From ZC4RG30 sp031424095 (GTDB taxonomy: Bacteria; Pseudomonadota; Gammaproteobacteria; Steroidobacterales; Steroidobacteraceae): DNA of 23,655 bases. The stretch lies in the NCBI GenBank assembly GCA_031424095.1, contig JANPGU010000360.1:1-23655 (forward strand), written 5' to 3'. Position 1 is the first letter of the stretch, and every line of letters starts with the position of its first letter. The notes below the pieces were generated by a model. It saw only the letters and a program-made list of their open reading frames with translations. It was not told where the DNA came from and ran no database searches. Below are positions 1 through 7,784 of the stretch, piece by piece. The position numbers were made by a program, and so were the translations under genes.

Positions 1-546
1 GAATCGCGACAGCGCCAGCCGCTCCACCATGCGCAGCACGTGCAGGGACTCGGTCGAATCGCTGCGCAGGAACCGGCGCCGCGCCGGCACATTGAAGAAC
101 AGGTCGCGCACCTCGATCAGGGTGCCCTCGGACAGCGCCGCCGGTCGCGGCTCGCCCACCTCGCCGTTCTCCGCCAGGATCTCGCAGGCCTGCGCCGCGC
201 CTTCCAGTCGCGAAACCAGCCGCAGCCGCGCCACGGCGGCGATCGAGGGCAGCGCCTCGCCGCGGAACCCCAGCGAATTCACGGCTGCCAGATCATCGAG
301 GCTGGCAATCTTGCTGGTGGCATGACGTGTCAGCGCCAGCGCCAGCTCGGTCGCGGGGATGCCGCGACCGTTGTCGCGGATGCGGATCAGGCCGGCACCG
401 CCCCGCTCCACCTCGATTTCAATGCGGGTGGCCCCGGCATCCAGGGAATTTTCGACCAGCTCCTTGATGACCGAGGCCGGACGCTCGACCACTTCGCCGG
501 CGGCAATCTGGTCGACCAGGTGGGAAGGAAGTACGCGTATGGGCAT
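1..546 (-). CDS. mutL: DNA mismatch repair protein MutL, N-terminal part (cut by window edge)
   Basis: This is the N-terminal GHKL ATPase domain of MutL, which couples MutS mismatch recognition to strand incision. I translated 182 residues from the ATG at 546 to the left edge without a stop. They begin MPIRVLPSHLVDQIAAGEVV and contain the family motifs: motif I with the catalytic Glu and Mg-binding Asn (VIKELVENSLDAG, about residues 29-41), DNGRGI (motif II), TRHATSK, GFRGEALPSI (motif III) and the FFNVPARRRFL loop. An ATG at 557 is out of frame. The C-terminal linker and dimerisation domain lie outside the window. The gene follows amiB by 47 bp in the same direction, as in E. coli, and is probably transcribed with it. 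The identification is very secure; only the end is unseen. Confidence 0.97.
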   Translation of the reverse strand, partial: MPIRVLPSHLVDQIAAGEVVERPASVIKELVENSLDAGATRIEIEVERGGAGLIRIRDNGRGIPATELALALTRHATSKIASLDDLAAVNSLGFRGEALPSIAAVARLRLVSRLEGAAQACEILAENGEVGEPRPAALSEGTLIEVRDLFFNVPARRRFLRSDSTESLHVLRMVERLALSRF

Positions 547-593
547 GAGGGGCGCATCTTACCGCCTCGAAAGCCCGGTGGCCGCCTGCGGGT

Positions 594-1808
594 CTACGGC
601 GCGCTGCTGCCGGCGAGAATGGATGCCCCGCCGCGCCGCGCATCCCGCTGGCGCGCGAACAGGGTGCCGTCCGGCGGACTGACGCGGAAATATTCACGCA
701 CACCGTTGAAAACCGCTTCGGCCACTTCAGCCTGATGGGCGGGATTGCGCAGCTTCTGCTCTTCGGCAGGATTGGAGATATAGCCGGTTTCCACCAGCAT
801 CGAGGGAATGTCCGGGGACTTCAGCACCATGAAGGCCGCCTGCTGCACTTTCGACTTGCGCACCGTGCCGACGCGGTCCAGCTGTCCCAGCACCCGCTCG
901 GCGGCTTCCATGCTGGCGCCAATGCTCGCCGTCTGCGACAGATCCATCAGTACCGATGCCAGCGAATCGCTCTTGTCGCCGAGCGACACACCGCCCTTCA
1001 GGTCGGCCGCGTTTTCCTGTTCGGCCAGCCAGCGGGCCGCTTCACTCGTGGCGCCGCGATCCGACAGCACATAGACCGACGACCCGGTGACATCACGATT
1101 CTTGATGGCGTCAGCATGGATCGACACAAAGATGTCCGCGCGCGCGCGACGCGCCATGTTCAGCCGCTCGCGCAGCACGATGAAGCGATCCTCATCGCGA
1201 GTGAGAAAGGCACGCATACCCGGTTCCGCGTTGATGCGCCTGGCCAGCGCCTGCGCAATGGCCAGCACCACGTTCTTCTCGCGCGTGCCATCGCGGCCCG
1301 ATGCACCAGGATCCGGCCCGCCGTGTCCGGCATCGACCGCAACGATCAGATCGCGGCCGGCGTCGCCCGGCGCATGCGCGGCGCGCACTGCCACCGCCGG
1401 CGCGGGTGTCTCGGCAACCGGCTTCGGTGCGGAGCCCAGATCGATCGTAAGTTGTGATCCGCTCACACTAGCATTCGGCGCGAGCTGGCGCGTGAGTTCG
1501 ACTACCAGTCGCAGCGTCTTGCCTGACTGCGTGCCACTGCGCACCGAACGCACGGGGCCAGCGGCCTGCGGCAACTTCACACCTGCGCCCATATGCGTGG
1601 CGGGCAGATCGATGACGATGCGTTGCGGGTTGTCCAGCACAAAGACTTTCTGCGCTGGTGCCGCGGACAGCGTGAGCACCAGACGCGCACTGTCGGCGCC
1701 GGGTGCGCTCAGCTCGATTTGCCGCAATGTTGTGGCAGCCATCGCCAGTGGCGCTGCAAGCAGCAGCGCCAGAACACTCCAGACACGAACCGACCTACCG
1801 GATTTCAT
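594..1808 (-). CDS. amiB: N-acetylmuramoyl-L-alanine amidase, AmiB/AmiC type
   Basis: Periplasmic zinc amidase that cleaves the stem peptide from MurNAc during septal cell-wall splitting. The 404-residue protein has a Sec signal peptide (about 1-24, ending LAMA), an AMIN domain (about 27-125) that in the family targets septal peptidoglycan, a Pro/Ala-rich linker, and an Amidase_3 domain (about 153-372). Zinc ligands are visible as H162 (DAGHGG), E177 (REKN) and H231 (SIHAD); the catalytic Glu is E340 (LVETGYISN). There is no LysM repeat, which E. coli AmiB also lacks. Family members are autoinhibited and activated by EnvC or NlpD; neither is in this window. It lies between tsaE and mutL as in E. 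coli. The ATG at 1808 lacks a clear Shine-Dalgarno sequence. AmiB is favoured over AmiC on gene order. Confidence 0.95.
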   Translation of the reverse strand: MKSGRSVRVWSVLALLLAAPLAMAATTLRQIELSAPGADSARLVLTLSAAPAQKVFVLDNPQRIVIDLPATHMGAGVKLPQAAGPVRSVRSGTQSGKTLRLVVELTRQLAPNASVSGSQLTIDLGSAPKPVAETPAPAVAVRAAHAPGDAGRDLIVAVDAGHGGPDPGASGRDGTREKNVVLAIAQALARRINAEPGMRAFLTRDEDRFIVLRERLNMARRARADIFVSIHADAIKNRDVTGSSVYVLSDRGATSEAARWLAEQENAADLKGGVSLGDKSDSLASVLMDLSQTASIGASMEAAERVLGQLDRVGTVRKSKVQQAAFMVLKSPDIPSMLVETGYISNPAEEQKLRNPAHQAEVAEAVFNGVREYFRVSPPDGTLFARQRDARRGGASILAGSSAP

Positions 1809-1815
1809 GCGTCAT

Positions 1816-1844
1816 AATCTAACTGTGACGAAGGTAAAACTCAA
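1816..1844 (-). promoter_or_regulatory. candidate promoter for amiB-mutL
   Basis: The 60 bp between tsaE and amiB are strikingly AT-rich for this sequence. On the minus strand TTGAGT (1844-1839) and TAGATT (1821-1816) are 17 bp apart, each matching 4 of 6 consensus bases. Transcription from it would start at or just before the amiB ATG at 1808, giving a leaderless or nearly leaderless mRNA, which would fit the missing ribosome-binding site. This is inference from base patterns only. Confidence 0.3.
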
Positions 1845-1868
1845 TAAAACTATGAGGATAGAGACTTT

Positions 1869-2360
1869 TCATGAACCTGTATCTGCACTGTGTGCACGCA
1901 CCCATGCGCGTCCAGGTTCCGTTCTGGCCTCGCAGCGCACCCGCCTGCCCTGCGCAGCCACCGCTATGTGCACCACTGCATCTGCCGGAGGCAGACCTTC
2001 ACCTGTGGCGAGCTCGGGCCACTCGATGAGCCACAGGCGACTGTCGGGCAGATAGTCGACAAGCCCGAGCTGCTGCAACTCAACCGGTGAACGCAGCCGG
2101 TACAGGTCCAGATGCACCACGGCCCCGTCCGGCGTGCCGTATTGCGCAATGAGTCCATAGGTCGGGCTGCGCACTGCGCCCCGCTCACCCAATGCGCGCA
2201 ACATGCCGCGGGTCAGGGTGGTCTTGCCGGTACCAAGATCCCCCTGCAGATAAATCACGAACGGCTGCCGTGAAGTCGGCAGACATTGCGCCATGCGTGC
2301 CGCGAGTTGCAGCATGGCAGGCTCATCGGGGAGCAATATATCCGGGCTTTCCAGGGACAT
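1869..2360 (-). CDS. tsaE: tRNA threonylcarbamoyladenosine biosynthesis ATPase TsaE
   Basis: TsaE is the P-loop ATPase that works with TsaB-TsaD to transfer the threonylcarbamoyl group to A37 of ANN-decoding tRNAs. The protein is 163 residues from the ATG at 2360. The frame stays open upstream to 2510, but that part overlaps nnr and is Ala/Gly/Arg-rich without family similarity, so I chose 2360, which lies 5 bp after the nnr stop. Visible motifs are Walker A GDLGTGKTT (40-48), SPTY (65-68), HLDLYRL (83-89) and the acidic IEWPE (112-116) that acts as the Walker-B-like Mg site. The C-terminal tail is Arg-rich. Gene order nnr-tsaE-amiB matches E. coli yjeF-yjeE-amiB. The protein is cytoplasmic and essential in many bacteria. 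Confidence 0.95.
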   Translation of the reverse strand: MSLESPDILLPDEPAMLQLAARMAQCLPTSRQPFVIYLQGDLGTGKTTLTRGMLRALGERGAVRSPTYGLIAQYGTPDGAVVHLDLYRLRSPVELQQLGLVDYLPDSRLWLIEWPELATGEGLPPADAVVHIAVAAQGRRVRCEARTEPGRAWVRAHSADTGS

Positions 2361-2365
2361 GCTGG

Positions 2366-3850
2366 TCACGACAGAGGCGCCAGCACTGCACGCAGCTCCT
2401 GCGCCACTTCCAGCGCCAGCACACCGCGCAGCCCGTCGCGTGCACAACGGTCGCCCGCCACCGCATGCGCGTAAACCGCTGCCGCGCTCGCCTCCAACGG
2501 CCTGCCACACTGCGCCAGGATGCCTGCAATCGCGCCAGTGAGAATATCGCCCATGCCGGGCACGGCCATGCCGGGATTGCCGCGATCGCAGACCTGCGGC
2601 ACTTCATTCGCATGACCAACCAGGGTCATCGCGCCCTTGAGCACAATGGTGCCACCGCGCCGCTCGCACAGTGACTGCAAGGCGGAACGGCGATCGCGCT
2701 GTATATCGTGGGTGCTGCTGCCCAGCAGCCTCGCCGCCTCACCAGGATGCGGCGTGAGCACCCAGTCCTCACAGCGCTGCATTCCCACGCCCTCGGCAAT
2801 CAGGTTCAGCGCGTCGGCATCCACCACCAGCTGCTGCTGCGGGCGGCGGGCGACGCAAACACCGGTCAGTACGTCACGCGCCCATTTGTCGCGACCGAGG
2901 CCCGGGCCGATGGCGATCACATCCGCAGCGTCGACTGCGGCAGCCACATCGTCGCCGCTGCGCAGCGGCCTGAACATGAGTTCCGGACGCATGCCGACCA
3001 CGGTCGCCAGATGTTCGGGAAGGCTGGCCACCGACACCAGACCTGCGCCGACGCGCAACGCGGATTCGGCAGCGAGACGTACGGCCCCGGGCATGCCGGA
3101 GCCGCCACCAATGATCAGGACGCGACCGAACTGGCTTTTGTGGCTCTGCCGCGAGCGCGGCGCGAGCGCGTTGCACAGTGACGCCGCGGTGAGACGGCGC
3201 AGCGCCGGCCGCAAGGTTGAATCCGCCACGGCATCCAGCGATTCGAAATGCAGGTCACCGGTGTGTTCAGGACCATCGCCCTGAAACAGGCCCTGCTTGA
3301 GTGCAATGAAGGTAATGGTTGCTGCAGCACGCACGGCGGGCTGCGCGCGCCCGCTGTCCGGATCGAGGCCCGATGGCAGATCGAGGGCGAACACCGGTCT
3401 GCCGCAATTGTTCATCGCCACGATGGCCGCCTGCCATTCGTCACGCAACGGCAGACGCGCACCGATACCCAGCAATGCATCGACCACTACGTCGGCATGC
3501 GCCAGCAACGCCGCGTCAAAGGGCTGTACGGCAAGCTGGCTGCGAAGCAGATCGGCATGGGCTTGTGCAGCTTCGCCACGCAGCGACGCGGCATCAGCCA
3601 GCAGCATAACCGTGACGCGAAGGCCGCCCTGCTGCGCACGCTGCGCCAGCACCAGCCCATCACCGCCATTGTTGCCTGGCCCGGCGACCACCACCACCTG
3701 GCGCGCCAGCGGCCAATGCTGTCGCAGCAGGCCACAGGCCGCTGTGCCGGCCCGCTGCATCAGCGTGTAGCCAGGCGTGCCGGCGGCCACGGCCGCTGCT
3801 TCCAGCTGCCGGACCTGCGATGCCGAATAAACCTCAACGGGAAGCGTCAT
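2366..3850 (-). CDS. nnr: bifunctional NAD(P)H-hydrate epimerase / ADP-dependent NAD(P)H-hydrate dehydratase
   Basis: Repairs hydrated NADH and NADPH. The N-terminal YjeF_N domain epimerises R- and S-hydrates and the C-terminal ribokinase-like domain dehydrates the S form using ADP. The protein is 494 residues from the ATG at 3850. The frame is open to 4006, but that would run across queG and adds nothing conserved; a GAAGG sequence 5 nt before the ATG supports 3850. N-domain motifs: VVAGPGNNGGDGL (54-66), DALLGIG (124-130), DLPSGLD (157-163). C-domain motifs: IIGGGSGMPGA (246-256), IGPGLGRD (314-321), VVDADALNL (342-350), LTPHPGE (365-371), KGAMT (405-409), and GNPGMAVPGMGDILTGAIAG (424-443), which carries the catalytic Asp. 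It is first in the nnr-tsaE-amiB-mutL run and divergent from queG. Confidence 0.96.
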   Translation of the reverse strand: MTLPVEVYSASQVRQLEAAAVAAGTPGYTLMQRAGTAACGLLRQHWPLARQVVVVAGPGNNGGDGLVLAQRAQQGGLRVTVMLLADAASLRGEAAQAHADLLRSQLAVQPFDAALLAHADVVVDALLGIGARLPLRDEWQAAIVAMNNCGRPVFALDLPSGLDPDSGRAQPAVRAAATITFIALKQGLFQGDGPEHTGDLHFESLDAVADSTLRPALRRLTAASLCNALAPRSRQSHKSQFGRVLIIGGGSGMPGAVRLAAESALRVGAGLVSVASLPEHLATVVGMRPELMFRPLRSGDDVAAAVDAADVIAIGPGLGRDKWARDVLTGVCVARRPQQQLVVDADALNLIAEGVGMQRCEDWVLTPHPGEAARLLGSSTHDIQRDRRSALQSLCERRGGTIVLKGAMTLVGHANEVPQVCDRGNPGMAVPGMGDILTGAIAGILAQCGRPLEASAAAVYAHAVAGDRCARDGLRGVLALEVAQELRAVLAPLS

Positions 3851-3859
3851 TTGAGCCTT

Positions 3860-3869
3860 CAGTATACTG
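3860..3869. promoter_or_regulatory. palindromic -10 element between nnr and queG
   Basis: The only space between the divergent genes nnr and queG is 25 bp. Its centre is the perfect 10-bp palindrome CAGTATACTG, which presents TATACT (5 of 6 matches to the -10 consensus) on both strands. No convincing -35 is seen on either side. A start from it would give leaderless or near-leaderless mRNAs for both genes. The palindrome is seen directly; the promoter role is inferred. Confidence 0.4.
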
Positions 3870-3875
3870 ATCGGC

Positions 3876-4943
3876 GTGACCACACCGCTGACGCGAGAAG
3901 AACTGCTGCAACTGGCGCAGGCCGAAGGTTTTGCCGACGTCGGTGTAACCGGCGTCGACCTGCCCGAGGACGAGTCGTGGCTGCAGCAGTGGCTGGCGCG
4001 CGGCATGCATGGCCAGATGGGCTACATGTCGCGCCATGGCACCCTGCGCAGCCGTCCGCAGGAACTGCGGCCCGGCACGGTGCGGGTAATCAGCCTGCGC
4101 ATGGACTACTGGCCGCCAGAGGCAGCCGACGCCACGGCAGTCCTGAATGATCCTTCGCTGGGTTACTTGTCCCGTTACGCGCTGGGGCGCGACTATCACA
4201 AGGTCATGCGCGCGGCACTGGCCCGGCTGGCCTCGGCAATCGCAGCTCGCATGCCGCATGAATATCGCGTGTTCGTGGATTCAGCGCCTGTGCTCGAGAA
4301 GGCGCTGGCGCGCAATGCCGGTCTGGGCTGGATCGGCAAGCACACCAATCTCATCGCGCGGGATGCCGGCTCGTATTTCTTCCTGGGAGAAATACTCACC
4401 GACCTGCCGCTGGCCGTGGATGAACCAGCCAGTGCGCATTGCGGCACCTGTTCAGCCTGCATGCCGGCCTGCCCGACGCAGGCCATCGTCGCGCCCCATC
4501 AGCTCGATGCGCGGCGCTGCATCTCCTATCTGACGATCGAACTGCGTGGCCCGATTCCGCTGGAATTTCGCGCTGCCATCGGCAATCGCATCTATGGCTG
4601 CGACGACTGCCAGCTGGTGTGTCCCTGGAACAAGTTCGCGCGCATGGCCAGCCACCCGGACTTCAAGATCCGCCACGGACTCGATGCGCCGCGCCTGACC
4701 GATCTGATCGCGTGGACGCGCGAGGATTTCGAGCAGCGCTTCGAAGGCAGCGCGGTACGGCGCATCGGCCATGAGGCCTTCATTCGCAATGTGGCTGTGG
4801 CGCTGGGTAACGGGCCAGCCGATGCCGATGCCATCCTGGCATTGCGGATCCGCAGCAACGATACGTCGGCGTTGATAGCCGAGCATGCACGCTGGGCGCT
4901 GGATCGATTGACCGGGGATTCGGCGGCCCTGCAGCCGGCCTGA
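3876..4943 (+). CDS. queG: epoxyqueuosine reductase QueG
   Basis: Cobalamin-dependent iron-sulfur enzyme that reduces epoxyqueuosine to queuosine in the wobble position of GUN tRNAs. The 355-residue protein starts at GTG 3876, which matches the family N-terminus (LTREELLQLAQAEGFADVGV). The catalytic Asp sits in FVDSAP (D135). Two [4Fe-4S] clusters are indicated by CGTCSACMPAC (C189, C192, C195, C199), C215, and CDDCQLVC (C242, C245, C249). A HEAT-like C-terminal part (about 270-350) is typical for tRNA binding. The length is normal. It is divergent from nnr, the same arrangement as E. coli yjeS/yjeF, and converges with panC, whose stop lies 10 bp away across the palindrome GGGAATTCCC. The identification is secure. 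Confidence 0.96.
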   Translation: MTTPLTREELLQLAQAEGFADVGVTGVDLPEDESWLQQWLARGMHGQMGYMSRHGTLRSRPQELRPGTVRVISLRMDYWPPEAADATAVLNDPSLGYLSRYALGRDYHKVMRAALARLASAIAARMPHEYRVFVDSAPVLEKALARNAGLGWIGKHTNLIARDAGSYFFLGEILTDLPLAVDEPASAHCGTCSACMPACPTQAIVAPHQLDARRCISYLTIELRGPIPLEFRAAIGNRIYGCDDCQLVCPWNKFARMASHPDFKIRHGLDAPRLTDLIAWTREDFEQRFEGSAVRRIGHEAFIRNVAVALGNGPADADAILALRIRSNDTSALIAEHARWALDRLTGDSAALQPA

Positions 4944-4953
4944 CGGGAATTCC

Positions 4954-5805
4954 CTAGCGCAATGCCACGCGCAGGTTGTCGATCAACCGCGCCTTGCCGA
5001 GCCGCGCCGCGGTCAGGATAACGAGCTCCCGGGTCGTGGCAACCGGCGCGAGCAGGGTCTCTGCATCGCGCACTTCGAAATAATCCGGCAGCATGCCCGC
5101 GGCGCGCAGTTCGGCCGACCCCCACTGGGCGAGTCGTTCGTAGTCGCGTTCGCCTGCGTCGATGCGGCCGGCCACAGTGCGCAGGCTGGCATTGATGCGC
5201 GGTGCCACGGCCCGCTCGGCTTCCGACAGGTAACGATTGCGCGAACTCATGGCCAGGCCATCGGGTGAGCGCACCGTAGGCGCGCCGACAATCTCGACCG
5301 GAATCTCCAGATCCAGCGTCATGCGGCGAATGATGGCGAGCTGCTGATAGTCTTTCTCGCCGAACACGGCCACATCTGCCTGCACGATACCGAACAGTTT
5401 CGCGACCACGGTGGCGACCCCATCGAAATGACCCGGCCGGTGCGCACCATCCAGGATTTCCGCCAGCGAATTCACGCTCACCCGCGTCGCACTCTGGTTG
5501 CCGGCCGGATAGATCTCGTCCACAGCCGGCAGGAACAGCAGATCGCAGCCTGCATCCGCCAGCAGCCGCGCATCATCGGCCGGCGTGCGCGGATAGCGCT
5601 CGAAGTCTTCGCCCGGCCCGAACTGCAACGGATTCACGAACACGCTGGCGACCACGCGATCCGCACGAAAACGCGCCGCCGACAGCAGGCTCATGTGACC
5701 GGCATGAAGCGATCCCATGGTCGGCACGAAGCCGATGCGATCACCGTTGTCGCGCCATTGCCGCACCTGCCCCCGCAATGCGCTGATGCGTTCGAGCGTG
5801 AGCAT
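4954..5805 (-). CDS. panC: pantothenate synthetase
   Basis: Joins pantoate and beta-alanine with ATP to make pantothenate (vitamin B5), through a pantoyl-adenylate. The 283-residue protein has the nucleotidyltransferase-like signature PTMGSLHAGH with the HxGH site at 34-37, the substrate loop SVFVNPLQFGPGEDFERYPR (54-73), the FGEKDYQQL motif (148-156) and the KMSKS-like MSSRN (186-190). Length and motif order are typical. Its ATG overlaps the panB stop by one base (TGATG), so the two are translationally coupled at the end of the pcnB-folK-kinase-panB-panC operon. It converges with queG. The protein is cytoplasmic. Nothing unusual was seen. Confidence 0.97.
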   Translation of the reverse strand: MLTLERISALRGQVRQWRDNGDRIGFVPTMGSLHAGHMSLLSAARFRADRVVASVFVNPLQFGPGEDFERYPRTPADDARLLADAGCDLLFLPAVDEIYPAGNQSATRVSVNSLAEILDGAHRPGHFDGVATVVAKLFGIVQADVAVFGEKDYQQLAIIRRMTLDLEIPVEIVGAPTVRSPDGLAMSSRNRYLSEAERAVAPRINASLRTVAGRIDAGERDYERLAQWGSAELRAAGMLPDYFEVRDAETLLAPVATTRELVILTAARLGKARLIDNLRVALR

Positions 5806-6635
5806 CAGGAAAAGCTGTGCTCCGGCGCTGGATAATCACGGGACTTCACGGCACCCACGTAGGCCTTCAGCGCCGCGAGGGGCGAACCTGCGCCCTGCAT
5901 GAAGTTGCGCACGAAGCGCGGCTTGCGACCGCTGGTGATGTCGAGGATGTCGTAAACCACCTGGATCTGCCCACCGGTGTCCGGACCTGCGCCAATGCCG
6001 ATCACCGGGACTTCCAGCGCGCAGGTAATGTCCTTGCCGAGCGCATTGGGTATGCATTCCAGCAGGACAATGTCGGCGCCGGCTGACTGCAGGTCCTTCG
6101 CTTCCTGCAAGATGCGGTCCGCCGCCTCCTGCTGACGTCCCTGCACGCGAAATCCGCCCGTCTTGTGCACGGACTGGGGCTTCAGGCCCAGGTGCGCGCA
6201 CACGGCAATGTCATGCCCGGCAAGAAATTCGACGATGCGCAACTGTTCAGCACCGCTTTCCAGCTTCACCATGCGCGCGCCACCTTCCTGCATCAGCCGC
6301 ACGGAATTGGCCAGTGCGATCTCGGGCGACGAATAGCTCATGAACGGCAGGTCTGCCACCAGGAACGGCCGATGCAGTCCGCGCGACACGGCCCGCGTGT
6401 GATAGACCATGTCGTCCACCGTGACCGGCACCGTGGTGTCATGGCCCTGAATCACCATCCCCAGGGAATCGCCCACCAGCACCAGGTCGATGTTTGCTTC
6501 ATCCAGCAGCACCGCAAAACTCGCGTCATAGCAGGTGAGTGCCGCAATGGGCTCGCGCTCCTCGCGCATCTTGTTCAGCGTAGTCAGCGTAACCGGCGGA
6601 CGGGCCGAATCGCGCAATTGCAGCTGGGTATACAT
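5805..6635 (-). CDS. panB: 3-methyl-2-oxobutanoate hydroxymethyltransferase
   Basis: Adds a hydroxymethyl group from methylene-tetrahydrofolate to alpha-ketoisovalerate, giving ketopantoate, the first committed step to pantothenate. The frame is open to 6758, but the extra residues overlap the kinase gene; the ATG at 6635 gives a 276-residue protein of normal length, and TAAGG just before it serves as the ribosome-binding site. The kinase TAA stop forms part of that site. Motifs: LTCYDASFA (33-41), VGDSLGMVIQG (54-64, Mg ligand D56), VADLP (D95), KLESG (E126), HLGLKPQSVHKTGGFRVQG (148-166) and the catalytic Glu in LLECIP (E193). Co-transcription with folK is sensible because the cofactor is a folate. 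Confidence 0.97.
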   Translation of the reverse strand: MYTQLQLRDSARPPVTLTTLNKMREEREPIAALTCYDASFAVLLDEANIDLVLVGDSLGMVIQGHDTTVPVTVDDMVYHTRAVSRGLHRPFLVADLPFMSYSSPEIALANSVRLMQEGGARMVKLESGAEQLRIVEFLAGHDIAVCAHLGLKPQSVHKTGGFRVQGRQQEAADRILQEAKDLQSAGADIVLLECIPNALGKDITCALEVPVIGIGAGPDTGGQIQVVYDILDITSGRKPRFVRNFMQGAGSPLAALKAYVGAVKSRDYPAPEHSFS

Positions 6636-6639
6636 GACC

Positions 6640-7293
6640 TTACAACCCCGTGTGACGCAGGGGATTGTAGTAGAGCCGGCCGCGCACCGTGCGCCCGATC
6701 TGCGCCAGCAATTCTTCATAATCCGCTTCATTGTTGATCGGATCGATGTTGGCGGCATTCACGATCAGCAGCGGGCTCTGGTCGTAGGCATGGAAAAAGC
6801 GCGCATAGGCCTCGTTCAGGCGGGTGAGATACGCGCGGTCGATCAGGCTCTCGTGGCTGATGCCGCGGCGCGCAATGCGATCCAGCAGCGCGTCCACCGG
6901 CGCCTGCAGGTAGACCACGAGGTCCGGCCTGGGAGCATCGATCGCGAGCCGCTCATGCACCTGCCGGTAAAGGCCGTATTCCTCGTCGTCCAGCGTCATC
7001 CGCGCGAACAGGTCGTCCTTTGCCAGCAGATAGTCGGCGACGCGCACCGAACCGAACAGATCCTGCTGTTGCAGGGTGGCCTGCTGCTGAGCGCGCTGGA
7101 ACAGGAAATACAGCTGCGCGGGCAAAGCGCCCACGCGAGGGTTGCGATAGAAGCGCTCCAGGAAGGGATTTTCATCGGCCTGCTCCAGCACGACCTGAGC
7201 GCCCAGCGTGGCACCGAGCTTGCGTGTCAGGCTGGTCTTGCCCACGCCGATCGCTCCCTCCACCACGATGTAGCGGTGCGGCACCGCCGTCAT
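6640..7293 (-). CDS. deoxynucleoside kinase family protein
   Basis: A 217-residue P-loop kinase of the deoxyadenosine/deoxyguanosine kinase family (dNK fold). It carries the P-loop GAIGVGKT (13-20), a Glu-containing strand (E37) followed by NPFLERFY (42-49), a VADYLLAKDDLFA segment (85-97) in the place of the usual ERS/DRS motif, and an Arg-rich LID region RIARRGISHE (139-148). Family members phosphorylate purine or pyrimidine deoxynucleosides in salvage; the substrate cannot be told from sequence. It overlaps folK by 4 nt upstream and is 4 bp from panB downstream. A kinase of this kind between folK and panB recurs in gammaproteobacteria, so it may have a role linked to folate or CoA precursor metabolism, but that is inference. 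The protein is cytoplasmic. Confidence 0.85.
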   Translation of the reverse strand: MTAVPHRYIVVEGAIGVGKTSLTRKLGATLGAQVVLEQADENPFLERFYRNPRVGALPAQLYFLFQRAQQQATLQQQDLFGSVRVADYLLAKDDLFARMTLDDEEYGLYRQVHERLAIDAPRPDLVVYLQAPVDALLDRIARRGISHESLIDRAYLTRLNEAYARFFHAYDQSPLLIVNAANIDPINNEADYEELLAQIGRTVRGRLYYNPLRHTGL

Positions 7294-7784
7294 GCAGCAA
7301 TCACCTCTGCGATTCCGTCATCAGGCAACCGCCGCAAAAGCTCGTCGGCGCGGCCCACACCTGGCACCTGCAGACTGGGTGCGATATCGACCAATGGCGC
7401 CAGCACGAAGCCGCGCTCGGCAATGCCCGGATGCGGCACCACCAGGTCTGCCGTTTCGATGCGTTCATCTCCGAATACCAGCAGGTCCAGATCCAGCGTG
7501 CGCGGACCCCAGCGCTCGCTGCGAATCCGGCCGGCGCGTGTTTCGATGCCGCGGATCTGGGTCAGCACTTCGCGCGCCGAGAGCTGCGTCAGCACACCGG
7601 CGACTGCATTGATGAAATCATCCTGATGCACCGGCCCGAACGGCCGGGTGCGATACAGACGCGACTTCGCGATCATCCGGCTGCTGGACATCTGACCCAG
7701 CGACTCGAAAGCGGCGCGCACGCGTCCCTGCGAATCACCCAGATTGCTGCCGACTCCAATGTACGCCGGCACCCAGAAACTCAC
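7290..7784 (-). CDS. folK: 2-amino-4-hydroxy-6-hydroxymethyldihydropteridine pyrophosphokinase (HPPK)
   Basis: Transfers pyrophosphate from ATP to 6-hydroxymethyl-dihydropterin in folate synthesis. The 164-residue protein has YIGVGSNLGD (8-17), SRLYRTRPFG (41-50), the pterin-binding QDDFINAV (54-61), and the signature RWGPRTLDLDLLVFGD (91-106) whose D98 and D100 bind the two Mg ions, then VPHPGIAERGFVLAPL (116-131). Length is normal. The ATG overlaps the pcnB stop by 4 nt and its own stop overlaps the kinase start by 4 nt, so it sits in a translationally coupled operon. The identification is secure. Confidence 0.97.
   Translation of the reverse strand: MSFWVPAYIGVGSNLGDSQGRVRAAFESLGQMSSSRMIAKSRLYRTRPFGPVHQDDFINAVAGVLTQLSAREVLTQIRGIETRAGRIRSERWGPRTLDLDLLVFGDERIETADLVVPHPGIAERGFVLAPLVDIAPSLQVPGVGRADELLRRLPDDGIAEVIAA

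Noticed and set aside
40..735. Plus-strand open frame of 231 residues at the left end
   Set aside because: The minus strand here encodes MutL with all its ATPase motifs, so this is a shadow.
4945..4954. Perfect palindrome GGGAATTCCC between queG and panC
   Set aside because: With no loop and no T-tract it is not a terminator; a 10-bp palindrome at a convergent junction can occur by chance.
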